A stretch of 32,322 nt of DNA from Halieaceae bacterium UBA6060 (GTDB lineage: Bacteria; Pseudomonadota; Gammaproteobacteria; Pseudomonadales; Halieaceae), in contig DIYG01000076.1 in the NCBI GenBank assembly GCA_002428935.1, forward strand, positions 1-32,322. Direction: 5' to 3'. Under the pieces are notes generated by a model that ran no database searches, had not been told where the DNA came from, and was given only the letters and a program-made list of their open reading frames with translations. Below are positions 7,992-16,506 of this stretch, piece by piece. Made by a program: the position numbers and the translations under genes. How positions within the stretch are numbered: the stretch's first letter is position 1; the number at the start of each line of letters is the position of its first letter.

Positions 7992-9008
7992 ATGGGCACA
8001 GACAAGCTCGATCTCAGCCGCAGGCAGTTCACCTTGGGCGCGATTGCTGCGGCCTTCGCCACCCTCACGGCAGCAAGCAGCAAGGACATGAGCGCAAAAC
8101 CGCAGCCTCTCATTCTGGACACGGACATTGGGGACGATATCGACGACACCTGGGCCCTGCTCATGTTGCTCAGGCAATCATCGCTGGATTTAAAACTCGT
8201 AGTCGGTGATTACGGTAATCCCCTGTATCGAGCCCGGCTCTTGGCGCGTTTACTGGACACGACCGGCCACAGCCAAATCCCCGTCGGCATCGGGATGACG
8301 CTGGATGACAAGCTGGTCGATGCCCCCGGCCAGCAGAGCGGCTGGCTCGACGATTACACTCTCGACCGCTATCCGGGTCAGATCATCGAAGACGGTGTGC
8401 AAGCCATCATCGATACCATCAACAACTCTCCCACGCCGGTCACCCTTCTCTGCCTGGGCCCAGTTCCGAATATCGCCGAAGCGTTGCGCCGCGATCCTGG
8501 CATCGCCGACAACGCCCACTTCGTTGGGATGCATGGCTCTATTTACAAAGGCTATGCCGGCGATTCCACACCAGCGGCGGAATACAACGTGCGCGTCGAT
8601 CCCCGTTCGTTACAAGCGGTGTTTGCCGCACCCTGGGATTGCACGATCACCCCCCTGGATACCTGCGGTGAAATCGTACTGGATGGAGACAACTATCGGC
8701 GACTCTATGAAAGCGATGCGCCATGGTTGAAAACGCTGATGGACAACTACCACGCCTGGCTACCGGGAGCCCCTTTCATCGCGAGCGATCACGATATGAG
8801 CAAGACAAGTACCACCTTGTTTGATGCCGTGGCGGTCCACCTTGCCCTGGGCGGCGAACTCGTCAACCTGGAGCGCCTGCCCCTACGGGTGACGGATGAC
8901 GGTTACACCGTGGTTGATCGTGAAAACGGACGCCCGGTCAACTGCGCCATGACCTGGAAAGATCAGGCGGCCTTTGAACATCAACTGGTGGAACTACTGC
9001 TGCCCTGA
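7992..9008 (+). CDS. nucleoside hydrolase, Tat-exported
   Basis: 338 residues of the inosine-uridine nucleoside hydrolase superfamily, which cleaves N-ribosidic bonds to give base and sugar. The calcium-binding motif is complete (DTDIGDDIDD at about 43-52) and the C-terminal FDAVAV supplies the last Asp. Residues 9-30 (SRRQFTLGAIAAAF) form a twin-arginine signal, so the enzyme should be periplasmic or exported. This is less usual than the cytoplasmic purine/pyrimidine salvage members. A GAGGAAAT ribosome-binding site precedes the ATG. It lies 41 bp after the sulfatase and is probably co-transcribed with it. Stops are 14 bp apart from the convergent paralogue. Confidence 0.88.
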   Translation: MGTDKLDLSRRQFTLGAIAAAFATLTAASSKDMSAKPQPLILDTDIGDDIDDTWALLMLLRQSSLDLKLVVGDYGNPLYRARLLARLLDTTGHSQIPVGIGMTLDDKLVDAPGQQSGWLDDYTLDRYPGQIIEDGVQAIIDTINNSPTPVTLLCLGPVPNIAEALRRDPGIADNAHFVGMHGSIYKGYAGDSTPAAEYNVRVDPRSLQAVFAAPWDCTITPLDTCGEIVLDGDNYRRLYESDAPWLKTLMDNYHAWLPGAPFIASDHDMSKTSTTLFDAVAVHLALGGELVNLERLPLRVTDDGYTVVDRENGRPVNCAMTWKDQAAFEHQLVELLLP

Positions 9009-9022
9009 AGCTTCAAGGACTT

Positions 9023-10144
9023 TTATGGACCGTCGCTATTGCCCATGAGCGTTTCCATAAGCTCATACAAACCGGGCGGATCGACGGCGAGGATTACTTC
9101 ATTCTTACGCTCGCCAAGGCCGGGTTGATAGTGCTCATCCCAGGACAGGGTATTACCGTAGCCTGGACCGAAGGCCGTATCGACATCCACGTACAGCTCC
9201 CGAGACTCACGCACCAGGTCAGGCTTTAGCCACACGGCGGCCGCAATCTCATCCCAAAGGGGAAAGCCCGGTTCTAACCCTGCGATGGTCTTTGCCAACT
9301 CGGGGCTAGCCACCGCCGCAAGGCGTTCCTTGAGTTGCGGTGTGATCTGCGTAGCGGTCGAGGGGTCAACGGGAACCATGACAATCCTTCGCCAGGGACT
9401 GCGAGCCACAATACTCGCAGCCTCGGGATCCCAGAACACGTTGAACTCCCGTCGTGGTGAATTAACGAATTCGCGGGCAAACTCCGCCGCCGAGCGATTG
9501 TCCAGAACCTGACGGGGGCCGAGGCTACCGCCCATGTAGATGAGCTCCTTCGCCAGCTCAGCGAAGCGTGGGTCCAGACGCTGCGCCAGCGCCAGGTTGG
9601 TCATGGGCCCCGTGGCAAAAATACTGATCTCACCCGGGTACTTGCGAACCATACGAACCAGGAAGTTCGCAGCGATCTCGTCCGCCGCAGCTATCTTCGC
9701 GTTGCCTCCCGGTAGCTCCACCTCTTCAAAAGGGCCGTAGTAGGTCGGCTGGGTCTGCTGCGTGGGCTCCACCCACTCGCGCATCCACGCCCCTTTCCAC
9801 ACGAGCTTGCCGTACAAACCCTCAAAACGCTGGGTGAGTTGCTCGGAATTCAGCAGGGGAAAAGTAGCGCCCTCCATCACCGGAACATCCGTATCGCCAC
9901 TGATCTCCAAACCGCGCAGGGACTGAGCCGTCACCCGATTGGCCCAGGTGTTTCCACTGACTGTTGTGATGCCGAGGACTTCTACATCCGGTGCGTTGAG
10001 CAACATGTAGTGCATGAGACCAAAGGCGTCGTCGTCGATGATGATGCGGCGGGGTTCCGCTGCGACGGCCCGTAGAAGACTGACATTCAGGAACAACGTT
10101 ACGAGCAGCGTTACAACAAGCTGCGATGGGCCTCTCTGAGACAT
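9023..10144 (-). CDS. exported nucleoside hydrolase-like protein, atypical metal motif
   Basis: 373 residues. A Sec signal peptide (LVVTLLVTLFLNVSLLRAVAAE, about 8-29) leads into a nucleoside-hydrolase fold: VEVLGITTVSGNTWANRVT, IFATGPMTNLALA, IYMGGS, FNVFWDPEAA and FPLWDEIAAAVW. The family's DTDPGxDD signature is reduced to IIIDDDAFGL, as if about five residues (TDPGx) were lost, so the calcium site is altered. It may be an active variant, act on another ribosyl substrate, or be a binding protein. It is convergent with the Tat-exported hydrolase. The upstream AAGGTA is a weak ribosome-binding site. Confidence 0.82.
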   Translation of the reverse strand: MSQRGPSQLVVTLLVTLFLNVSLLRAVAAEPRRIIIDDDAFGLMHYMLLNAPDVEVLGITTVSGNTWANRVTAQSLRGLEISGDTDVPVMEGATFPLLNSEQLTQRFEGLYGKLVWKGAWMREWVEPTQQTQPTYYGPFEEVELPGGNAKIAAADEIAANFLVRMVRKYPGEISIFATGPMTNLALAQRLDPRFAELAKELIYMGGSLGPRQVLDNRSAAEFAREFVNSPRREFNVFWDPEAASIVARSPWRRIVMVPVDPSTATQITPQLKERLAAVASPELAKTIAGLEPGFPLWDEIAAAVWLKPDLVRESRELYVDVDTAFGPGYGNTLSWDEHYQPGLGERKNEVILAVDPPGLYELMETLMGNSDGP

Positions 10145-10226
10145 GCACGGCTACCTTGCTTGAAAGATCAAGGCATCAGTATACGCGGCGCGTTCCGAGG
10201 GACCGAGTATCAAGCTGCGCCTTTTC

Positions 10227-11222
10227 TCAGTGGTTAACCTCCACGACCACCTTCCCCACGGCCTCACCGCTCATTAATCGAGCATGAGCCTTACCTGCGT
10301 CCTCAAGGGCGTAGGATTGCGGGTCTAGCAGTGGCTTTAACCCACCGTCGTCAACAATGCGACTCAAGTTTCTCAGAATCGATCCATGGTCTTCCCGCTT
10401 TAGGTCGTGCAGCATGGGGATCAACATAAACACCACGTGCAACGAAAGACCTTTGAAGTGCGCAAGGGCAAGATCTATCTCAACCAGGGAGACCGTGGTG
10501 GCCACCTGAGCATTGAGCGCTGCCGCGGCGAAAGAGTTGGTCATGTTCGCTCCACCGACGGAGTCGTAGACCACGTCAAACCCAAAACCGCCCGTGTAGT
10601 TGTTCACGTAGTCGGCCACGGTCTCCTTCGTATAGTCGATAGCCACGGCCCCCAGGTTCTCGATTACTTTTAACGACTTGTCGCCGCTGCCCGTCGCAAA
10701 AACCTGCGCACCCAGATGCGCCGCCAACTGCAAGGCCACATGACCAACACCGCCCGCCCCGCCGTGCACCAACACCCGCTGTCCCGCGCGGAGGTTTGCG
10801 CGCATCAGCCCTTCGTACGCGGTGATTCCCACCAGCGGTAGAGCAGCAGCTTCGCGCATCGACAAGGATTTGGGTTTGAGTGCCAGCAACCGAGCGTCGG
10901 CGACCATATACTCGGCCAGAGCTCCCTGGAGCTCTCCAAGGCCACCCGCACAGCCATACACCTCATCGCCCACGGCGAAGCCCTCAACACCCTCGCCCAC
11001 GGCCTCTACCGTACCGGCGAAATCCATACCCAGAATGGCGGGCAAGTCGGGAGAAAAGGGCAATCCCTCTTGTCCCAATTGACGGATCATCGTGTCAACG
11101 GTATTCACGCTGCTGGCGGCAATCTTTACCAGCACCTGCCCCGCGGTCTCCACAGGTCGCGGTACATCCGCGAGGGTAAAGTCCGCATCTGGCCCGTATT
11201 TCTTTAGCACCATTGCTTTCAT
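10227..11222 (-). CDS. zinc-independent quinone oxidoreductase-like MDR protein
   Basis: 331 residues from the ATG at 11222. A GGGAG ribosome-binding site supports this start, and it avoids overlap with the upstream gene. It belongs to the medium-chain dehydrogenase/reductase superfamily: an N-terminal GroES-like domain (MKAMVLKKYGPDADF, GMDFAGTVEAVGEGV) and an NADPH-binding Rossmann domain with HGGAGGVGHVALQLA (about 153-167). The catalytic and structural zinc cysteine cluster is absent, as in QOR enzymes that reduce quinones or enoyl compounds. It lies 37 bp after the enoyl-CoA hydratase and is probably the last gene of a three-gene operon. The exact substrate is unknown. Confidence 0.85.
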   Translation of the reverse strand: MKAMVLKKYGPDADFTLADVPRPVETAGQVLVKIAASSVNTVDTMIRQLGQEGLPFSPDLPAILGMDFAGTVEAVGEGVEGFAVGDEVYGCAGGLGELQGALAEYMVADARLLALKPKSLSMREAAALPLVGITAYEGLMRANLRAGQRVLVHGGAGGVGHVALQLAAHLGAQVFATGSGDKSLKVIENLGAVAIDYTKETVADYVNNYTGGFGFDVVYDSVGGANMTNSFAAAALNAQVATTVSLVEIDLALAHFKGLSLHVVFMLIPMLHDLKREDHGSILRNLSRIVDDGGLKPLLDPQSYALEDAGKAHARLMSGEAVGKVVVEVNH

Positions 11223-11259
11223 GACAAATCTCCCATGGGGTGGATGAAGCGAGAGTCGC

Positions 11260-12105
11260 TCACTGCACTTCCTGCACGTCGACCAACATCTCGGGCCAGC
11301 GCCGTTGGTTATCCATATCGAACTGCGCCCCCTGCTCATCGGCCCACTGAAACCGCTTGATGGCCGGCGTTTGACTAGTCGCCTGGTAAAGCCAGTAAGC
11401 CTCCGCGCGCAAAGCGTCGTGGATGGGAAGATCCACAGACTCGTAAACCGCTTGTTTTGTCGCGTTAATGGATTCCGCTGGCCAAAGCGCTATGCGTTTG
11501 GCCATGGCCTCTACGAAGGGACCGATTTCGTCCGCATCCAGGGTCCGGTTCACGGTGCCGCATCGCTCCGCTTCGTCGGCGTCGAAGTCTCGTGCGGCCA
11601 AGACAATTTCAAGGGCACGCCCCAATCCCACCTGCCTAGCCATGCGGGAAGCGCCACCACCACAGGGAAGAATCCCCATGCCCACTTCCATTTGCATAAA
11701 GCGAGCTTTCCCTCGGGCGGCAAATCGCATATCACAGGCCAGGGCAAATTCGTGTCCACCGCCCCGAGCAAAGCCCTCGATTTTTGCGATGGTTGCCTGA
11801 GGCAGCTTGCTAATCCGCTCCAGCACCACCTGCAGATCCAGCAACGACACCTCATCGCGGCTGACGGCCGCAGTCGACATTTCCTTTAGAAACTCCGTAT
11901 CGGCGTGACAGACGAAGATTTCAGGATGACTGGACTGGAACACCACGACCTTAATGGCCCGGTCCGATTCCAGTTTCTGCGCCAGGCGATTTAAATCGGC
12001 CAGCATCAATAGTCCCTGGACGTTCACCGGTGGATAGTCAAAGGTCACCCAGGCAATGCCGCTGTCGGTTTGAACGGTAAACGTGGTGAAGTTTTGATAC
12101 TCCAT
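11260..12105 (-). CDS. enoyl-CoA hydratase/isomerase family protein
   Basis: 281 residues with the crotonase fold. The oxyanion-hole segment ARGGGHEFALACDMRFAA is at about 113-130. Both catalytic glutamates of true hydratases appear conserved: E140 in MEVGMGILP and E166 in ALEIVL. The loop is CGGG rather than GAGG. It would hydrate an enoyl-CoA or act on a related thioester in the cytoplasm. A clear AAGGAG lies 8 nt before the ATG. Its neighbours are a short-chain dehydrogenase upstream (54 bp) and a quinone oxidoreductase downstream, which suggests a redox/beta-oxidation-like module under the divergent LysR gene. Confidence 0.87.
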   Translation of the reverse strand: MEYQNFTTFTVQTDSGIAWVTFDYPPVNVQGLLMLADLNRLAQKLESDRAIKVVVFQSSHPEIFVCHADTEFLKEMSTAAVSRDEVSLLDLQVVLERISKLPQATIAKIEGFARGGGHEFALACDMRFAARGKARFMQMEVGMGILPCGGGASRMARQVGLGRALEIVLAARDFDADEAERCGTVNRTLDADEIGPFVEAMAKRIALWPAESINATKQAVYESVDLPIHDALRAEAYWLYQATSQTPAIKRFQWADEQGAQFDMDNQRRWPEMLVDVQEVQ

Positions 12106-12159
12106 AGGGGGTTCTCCTTGGCGTGTAGGGGTGGCCGTCGCTCGCGCGACGATGAGGTG

Positions 12160-12966
12160 TTAGGAATGGATTTCGATGAGAGTTTCGATGGCGTGTACGA
12201 GATCAGCGTTTTTCTCGCTGTTGAGCGCGTCTCCGTGAGGATCGGCGAAACGCTGAAGATCGTTGTCGTAGTAACGCCCATTCGCGCTAGCGAATTCCGC
12301 GCCGAGGGCAGCCCGGACTAGCACTTCCGCACCCACGCTGAGATCGTTTCCTGCAACGCCATAGGCATCCTTGACCATTTTGCTGGCCAGTAAGGAGGCA
12401 GGATTAACCGCGATCAGCGCCGGACCCTTACCGGCCACTTCCTGGGCCATGTGGAAGGACCACATGGTCAGCGCCAGCTTGCTCTGCGCGTAGGCCTCAC
12501 TATCACCCAGGGATCGACGACCCCGTAACGCCTCTAGATCTACGGAAGCCTGAGCGGCGGACGAGAGGTTGACCACACGACCGTCGGAATCCATAGCGCC
12601 TAGCAATAGGCGCGTCAGTAGATACGGGGCGATGGTATTGACGACAAACCTTAGGTCCAAACCATTCACAAGCGCCGAGCCCGGTACCTTGAAGACCCCT
12701 GCGTTGTTAATCACAACATCGAGGTGCTCATGACCAGCGCGAACAGTCTTCGCCAACGCTCGCACCTCTTGCAGCTTGGAGAGGTCCGCCCGATAACTCT
12801 CCAGGTGCCCAACGCTGGGAATCTCGCGCAAGGTTTTCTCTGCGGCTGCGAGCTTATCGCTGCTGCGACCATGAAGGAGCAAAGTGTGCCCATCGGCGGC
12901 GAGTAGCTTGGCGGTTTCAAGGCCGATGCCATCCGTGGCACCGGTAATCAGTAGGGTCTTGGGCAT
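12160..12966 (-). CDS. short-chain dehydrogenase/reductase
   Basis: 268 residues of the classical-type SDR superfamily. The cofactor motif TGATDGIG is at 8-15, NNAG follows beta-4, and the catalytic tyrosine and lysine sit in YAQSKLALT. A serine precedes them (LSSAAQAS). The sequence resembles retinol-dehydrogenase/WWOX-like bacterial SDRs, but the substrate cannot be told. It is the first gene of the minus-strand operon and is divergent from the LysR regulator, with 144 bp between starts. An AGAGG ribosome-binding site precedes the ATG. Confidence 0.87.
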   Translation of the reverse strand: MPKTLLITGATDGIGLETAKLLAADGHTLLLHGRSSDKLAAAEKTLREIPSVGHLESYRADLSKLQEVRALAKTVRAGHEHLDVVINNAGVFKVPGSALVNGLDLRFVVNTIAPYLLTRLLLGAMDSDGRVVNLSSAAQASVDLEALRGRRSLGDSEAYAQSKLALTMWSFHMAQEVAGKGPALIAVNPASLLASKMVKDAYGVAGNDLSVGAEVLVRAALGAEFASANGRYYDNDLQRFADPHGDALNSEKNADLVHAIETLIEIHS

Positions 12967-13029
12967 GGTGTTGCCTCTGAGGCTAAGAAGCGTTGTTAAT
13001 CATGCGATCAAGCCTAAATACCTGAGTTA

Positions 13030-13080
13030 TCAAATAAAATGACCCAGAAACGATTTCAGTATTCGTATTTTCTATATAAT
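13030..13080 (+). promoter_or_regulatory. LysR promoter and possible LysR box
   Basis: A perfect TATAAT lies at 13075-13080, 30 bp before the GTG start of the LysR gene. A T-N11-A element with TCA/TGA arms (13030-13042) sits between the divergent SDR and LysR starts, where a LysR-type regulator would bind to control both. The box is short and could be chance; no good -35 is visible. Confidence 0.35.
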
Positions 13081-13110
13081 TAGCCCTTCGAGCCTTGAAG
13101 AGTCTTCACT

Positions 13111-14022
13111 GTGGATACCGAAGGAATTCGCCTATTCGTGCTGGCCGCCGACTTGCTCAACATCAGCGCGGCGGGACGGCAGCTGGATCTGGCACCGGCC
13201 GTAGCCAGTGCACGACTGGCAAAGCTCGAGAAGCAGCTCGGGGCCGACCTGCTACGCCGGTCTACGCGGAAAGTATCCCTGTCGCTGGAAGGTGCGGAGT
13301 TTTTGCCGTTCGCCCGCGAAATCCTCGCCCAGGAGGATGCCGCCCTCGCCGCCTTAGGGCATGGTGAGCCTACCGTTTCTGGAAAGCTGCGCTTCGCCTG
13401 CTCCAGTACCTTCGCGCAGATGTACATCGCACCGCTGTTACCCAAGTTTCTCGATCACTATCCAAAGGTCAGTCTTGATCTGCGGCTCTCCGATACGCAT
13501 TTCGACCTCATTGAAGGTGGTTTCGATCTCGCCCTGCGCAATACAGCAATCACCGACAGCAGCCTACGGGCCAGAAAACTCGCCGACGATCGACGCATCC
13601 TATGCGCCTCACCGGAGTATCTACGACAGCACGGTATTCCCAAAGCGCTGGGAGACCTTAAGACACATCGACTCCTCGTATTTCGAGACGGACGCACCCG
13701 AGCCTTGAAATCCACAGACGGCGGGCCGATGGGTAAGTTTCCTCCGGAGAAGGATTCACATCGGATAGCCTGCGATGACGGTGCCAGCATGCGCATCGCC
13801 ACCGCCGCCGGCGTGGGCATTTCGATGAATTCCTATTGGAGTGTCAGCGAGGATCTCGCCCAGGGCTCCCTGGTACGGGTGTTGCCACAACACGAAGTGG
13901 ACGATCAATCGGCAATTTGGCTTGTGTACCCAAGAGCCAATGTCCTCACGGCTAAAGTCCGCGCACTTATCGATTTCCTACTTGAGAACATTGGCGACCC
14001 GCCGGTTTGGGAGCGTCGATGA
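13111..14022 (+). CDS. LysR family transcriptional regulator
   Basis: 303 residues starting at GTG 13111. The N-terminal winged helix-turn-helix (about 1-60) shows FVLAADLLNISAAGRQLDLAPAVASARLAKLEKQLGADLLRRSTRKVSLS, split here only for length by domain. A periplasmic-binding-protein-like effector domain follows (from about 90; GKLRFACSSTFAQ, DLRLSDTHFDLIEGGFDLALR, GVGISMNSYWSV). LysR proteins usually control the divergent operon, so the SDR/hydratase/oxidoreductase genes are the likely targets. The effector is unknown. A small hairpin follows the stop. Confidence 0.88.
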   Translation: MDTEGIRLFVLAADLLNISAAGRQLDLAPAVASARLAKLEKQLGADLLRRSTRKVSLSLEGAEFLPFAREILAQEDAALAALGHGEPTVSGKLRFACSSTFAQMYIAPLLPKFLDHYPKVSLDLRLSDTHFDLIEGGFDLALRNTAITDSSLRARKLADDRRILCASPEYLRQHGIPKALGDLKTHRLLVFRDGRTRALKSTDGGPMGKFPPEKDSHRIACDDGASMRIATAAGVGISMNSYWSVSEDLAQGSLVRVLPQHEVDDQSAIWLVYPRANVLTAKVRALIDFLLENIGDPPVWERR

Positions 14023-14047
14023 GCCGAGGGTGGCGGCTCTTTCGTTA
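14021..14047 (+). terminator. probable terminator of the LysR gene
   Basis: GAGCCG (14021-14026) pairs with CGGCTC (14034-14039) across a 7-nt loop and is followed by TTTCGTT. The stem starts within the stop codon of the LysR gene. It is short, so confidence is moderate. Confidence 0.5.
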
Positions 14048-14070
14048 GTAGGCCACTCAACCATTGACCC

Positions 14071-16275
14071 TCAAAGATGCTCTTCAAAGTAACGTGTCAT
14101 GGTGCTGAACACGTGCAAGCGATAGTCGGCGATGGCGTGGCGCTGATTGGGGTACACGAGCATGTCAAACTGTTTACCCGCTTTAATCAATGCGTCGGCA
14201 AATTGCAGAGTGAATGCAAACTTGACGTTTTCATCACCGGTACCATGAATGAGGAGCAGCTTGCCCTCCAGTTGATCCGCGTAGTTCATTAAATTCACTG
14301 CGGCATAGCCTTCGGGGTTCTCCTGCGGGGTTCCCATCCAGCGCTCAACCCCCACGGCTTGATAGCGGGTTAGGTCGATGACTGGCGCGACGCTAACAGC
14401 CACCTTGAACAGCGGCGCGGCCTTTGTCATCAACGCTGCGGCGAGATAACCGCCGCCACTCCATCCCCAGAACCCGATACGCTCGCCGTCTATCCAAGGC
14501 TGTGCTTTGAGGTACTCGACACCCTCGATGTAGTCGAGCACCGCGTATTTCCCGTATTCACCGTAGGTTAGATTCTTCGCTGCCTTACCGCGGCCAGCGG
14601 TGGTTCGGTTGTCCATGGTGAACACCACATAGCCTTGCTGAGCGAGATAGCGATGCCAGAGATCCTGGGTGGGCCCTCGTTGGGTACCCCAGCGATTAAC
14701 AACGACCTGAGAACCCGCGTTTCCATAGCCGTACGCAATCACCGGGTACTTCTTCGAAGGGTCAAAGTCCGGCGGACGGATGAAGAAGCCATTGAGCTCA
14801 ACACCATTCTTCAAAGGGAAGGTAACGAACTCGGTTGTCGCCAATTCGTACTTTGAAAATGCCGGCACCGAGTCCTCTACGAGGGACAAGAGCCTTTCTC
14901 CATCGGACCGCAGTAGTCGCTGCGTATGGGGTGTGTTCGCGTCAGAGTGTTTAGCCAGTACATACTCACCGCCGGGCGACATGGCCCACTCGTGCCAGCC
15001 GGGTCGATCTGTCAGCCGTTCCTGACGGCCATCTTCGAGGTTCACTCGATAAACAAACTGATCGATAAGGGAATCTTTCTTGGCGTAAAAATAGACCCAA
15101 TGCTCCCCTGGCGAAGATCCTGACACGCCAATCATTCGATCTACGGACCATTCGCCGGACGTGACTGGCCGCTGCTTTCCGTCGGCGAGCAGGTGATAGA
15201 TATGGCGAAAACCACTCCGCTCGCTGGTCCACAAGAGCGTGCCGTCCGCTAGGGGCTGTAAATCATGGGTGATATCGATCCACGCCGGGTCTTGCTCCTG
15301 AAGCAAAAGACGCGGCTTTTCATTGCTTAGACCCACTTCCCACAGCTTGAGCGTTTTGTGGTCACGAGCCAGGTGCTGCACCACCAAAGCGTCCCCAGCG
15401 GCATTCCAATTCAGCTCGGGTAGGTAGTCATCAGGATCGTGTGCGAGATCCAATTTATTGGTTTTACCCGTTTCCAGTCTGAACACATGAATTTCATTTA
15501 TCGCGTGCCGTTCACCGGTGTTGGGGTAGTGGAATTCGCGAACCTCGCTGTAGCTATGCAGTTCATCAATCAGCGGGTAGGTGCGCACCTCGTTCGCGTC
15601 CATGCGCCAATAGGCCAGGTGCGTACCCGTTGGTGACCATCGCCAGCCGTCTACGGGGCCAAACTCCGTACTGCCATAATCAAACACAGCGTTGAAGATG
15701 TGCTCATTCCCATCGGTGGTGACTGGTATGACGGCACTGCTATCCAGGTCAACGAGGTACAGATTGTTTTCAAAGACAAAGCCAGCGTGGCCGCCGCCCG
15801 GCGCCAACTTCACCAGTTGCACCGCCTGCCCTGCTTCACCCAAAGGGCGGAGCTTGAACTCGCTGGTATCCACAACGTACCAGGGCGCATGGCGATAACC
15901 CATCCAGTCCGTGGTCACCGGCCCCTGGAGGAGAAGCACTTCAGCCTCGGGATTCCACCGGTAATCACTAACCCGAAACTCTTTGGGCAAACCACGAAGC
16001 CGTGACAGATTTATCGTCTCTACCTCACTCCCATCGGTAGTGCGGCGGACAAGCAACTGATCTGATCCGGATTGGCGTAGATGCGAAAACTCATCGCCGA
16101 CGGGCAGCCAATGAAGGGCTTTCGGCAACTGAGGACTGAAGGTGTCGCTGGCGAAGATCGTTTCGAGGTCAAGGGTTTGTTCGTGTCCCTCCGCGCTCAC
16201 CCCAACGCTGGAAGCGATAAGCAACAGAGCAAGGAACACACGCCCAAAGCAATTCTTGTTGATGATCTGTCTCAT
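14071..16275 (-). CDS. S9 family (dipeptidyl-peptidase IV-like) serine peptidase
   Basis: 734 residues. A signal peptide (FGRVFLALLLIASSVGVSAEG, about 10-30) is followed by a DPP-IV-type beta-propeller (about 45-480; LRGLPKEFRVSDYRWNPE, WRWSPTGTHLAYWRMD). The C-terminal alpha/beta-hydrolase domain carries the nucleophile in GWSGGG (Ser606), Asp681 in HGTGDENV and His713 in NQRHAI. DPP-IV enzymes release N-terminal dipeptides, typically Xaa-Pro, and would act in the periplasm here. A GGAGG ribosome-binding site is 8 nt from the ATG. It is convergent with the LysR gene (48 bp). The length and domain order are normal for the family. Confidence 0.9.
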   Translation of the reverse strand: MRQIINKNCFGRVFLALLLIASSVGVSAEGHEQTLDLETIFASDTFSPQLPKALHWLPVGDEFSHLRQSGSDQLLVRRTTDGSEVETINLSRLRGLPKEFRVSDYRWNPEAEVLLLQGPVTTDWMGYRHAPWYVVDTSEFKLRPLGEAGQAVQLVKLAPGGGHAGFVFENNLYLVDLDSSAVIPVTTDGNEHIFNAVFDYGSTEFGPVDGWRWSPTGTHLAYWRMDANEVRTYPLIDELHSYSEVREFHYPNTGERHAINEIHVFRLETGKTNKLDLAHDPDDYLPELNWNAAGDALVVQHLARDHKTLKLWEVGLSNEKPRLLLQEQDPAWIDITHDLQPLADGTLLWTSERSGFRHIYHLLADGKQRPVTSGEWSVDRMIGVSGSSPGEHWVYFYAKKDSLIDQFVYRVNLEDGRQERLTDRPGWHEWAMSPGGEYVLAKHSDANTPHTQRLLRSDGERLLSLVEDSVPAFSKYELATTEFVTFPLKNGVELNGFFIRPPDFDPSKKYPVIAYGYGNAGSQVVVNRWGTQRGPTQDLWHRYLAQQGYVVFTMDNRTTAGRGKAAKNLTYGEYGKYAVLDYIEGVEYLKAQPWIDGERIGFWGWSGGGYLAAALMTKAAPLFKVAVSVAPVIDLTRYQAVGVERWMGTPQENPEGYAAVNLMNYADQLEGKLLLIHGTGDENVKFAFTLQFADALIKAGKQFDMLVYPNQRHAIADYRLHVFSTMTRYFEEHL

Positions 16276-16423
16276 GCGCCGACCTCCTGAAACTGAGACG
16301 CGCTAGCTTCTCATAGCTTCAACAAGGACCCATCCCTGGGCTATAGGGATTTGCTATGCCTTACCCACGCTCTGTGTATACCACCCTCTTCCGGGCGACT
16401 CGACCACCGCACCGGTCCTGGCT

Positions 16424-16457
16424 AAAAAGTAGCGGGCTCTTAGAGGGCTGGCTCCGC
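16424..16457 (-). terminator. possible terminator of the carbonic anhydrase gene
   Basis: Reading the minus strand, GCGG...CCGC encloses a small inner CTCT/AGAG hairpin and is followed by ACTTTTT. It lies about 50 nt downstream of the carbonic anhydrase stop. The stem is imperfect. A wider GGTCCT/AGGACC inverted repeat (16414-16419, 16459-16464) surrounds it. Confidence 0.35.
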
Positions 16458-16506
16458 AAGGACCAGGCTAACGATCTCGCCGTGAAAGTCTGGCCCCTTA
16501 GAGCTA

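Noticed and set aside
9006..9015. TGAAGCTTCA palindrome between the two nucleoside hydrolase genes
   Set aside because: It includes the stop codon, has no loop or T run and is too short to be a terminator.
11223..11339. N-terminal extension of the quinone oxidoreductase
   Set aside because: It would overlap the 3' end of the hydratase gene, is not MDR-like, and a GGGAG site supports the ATG at 11222.
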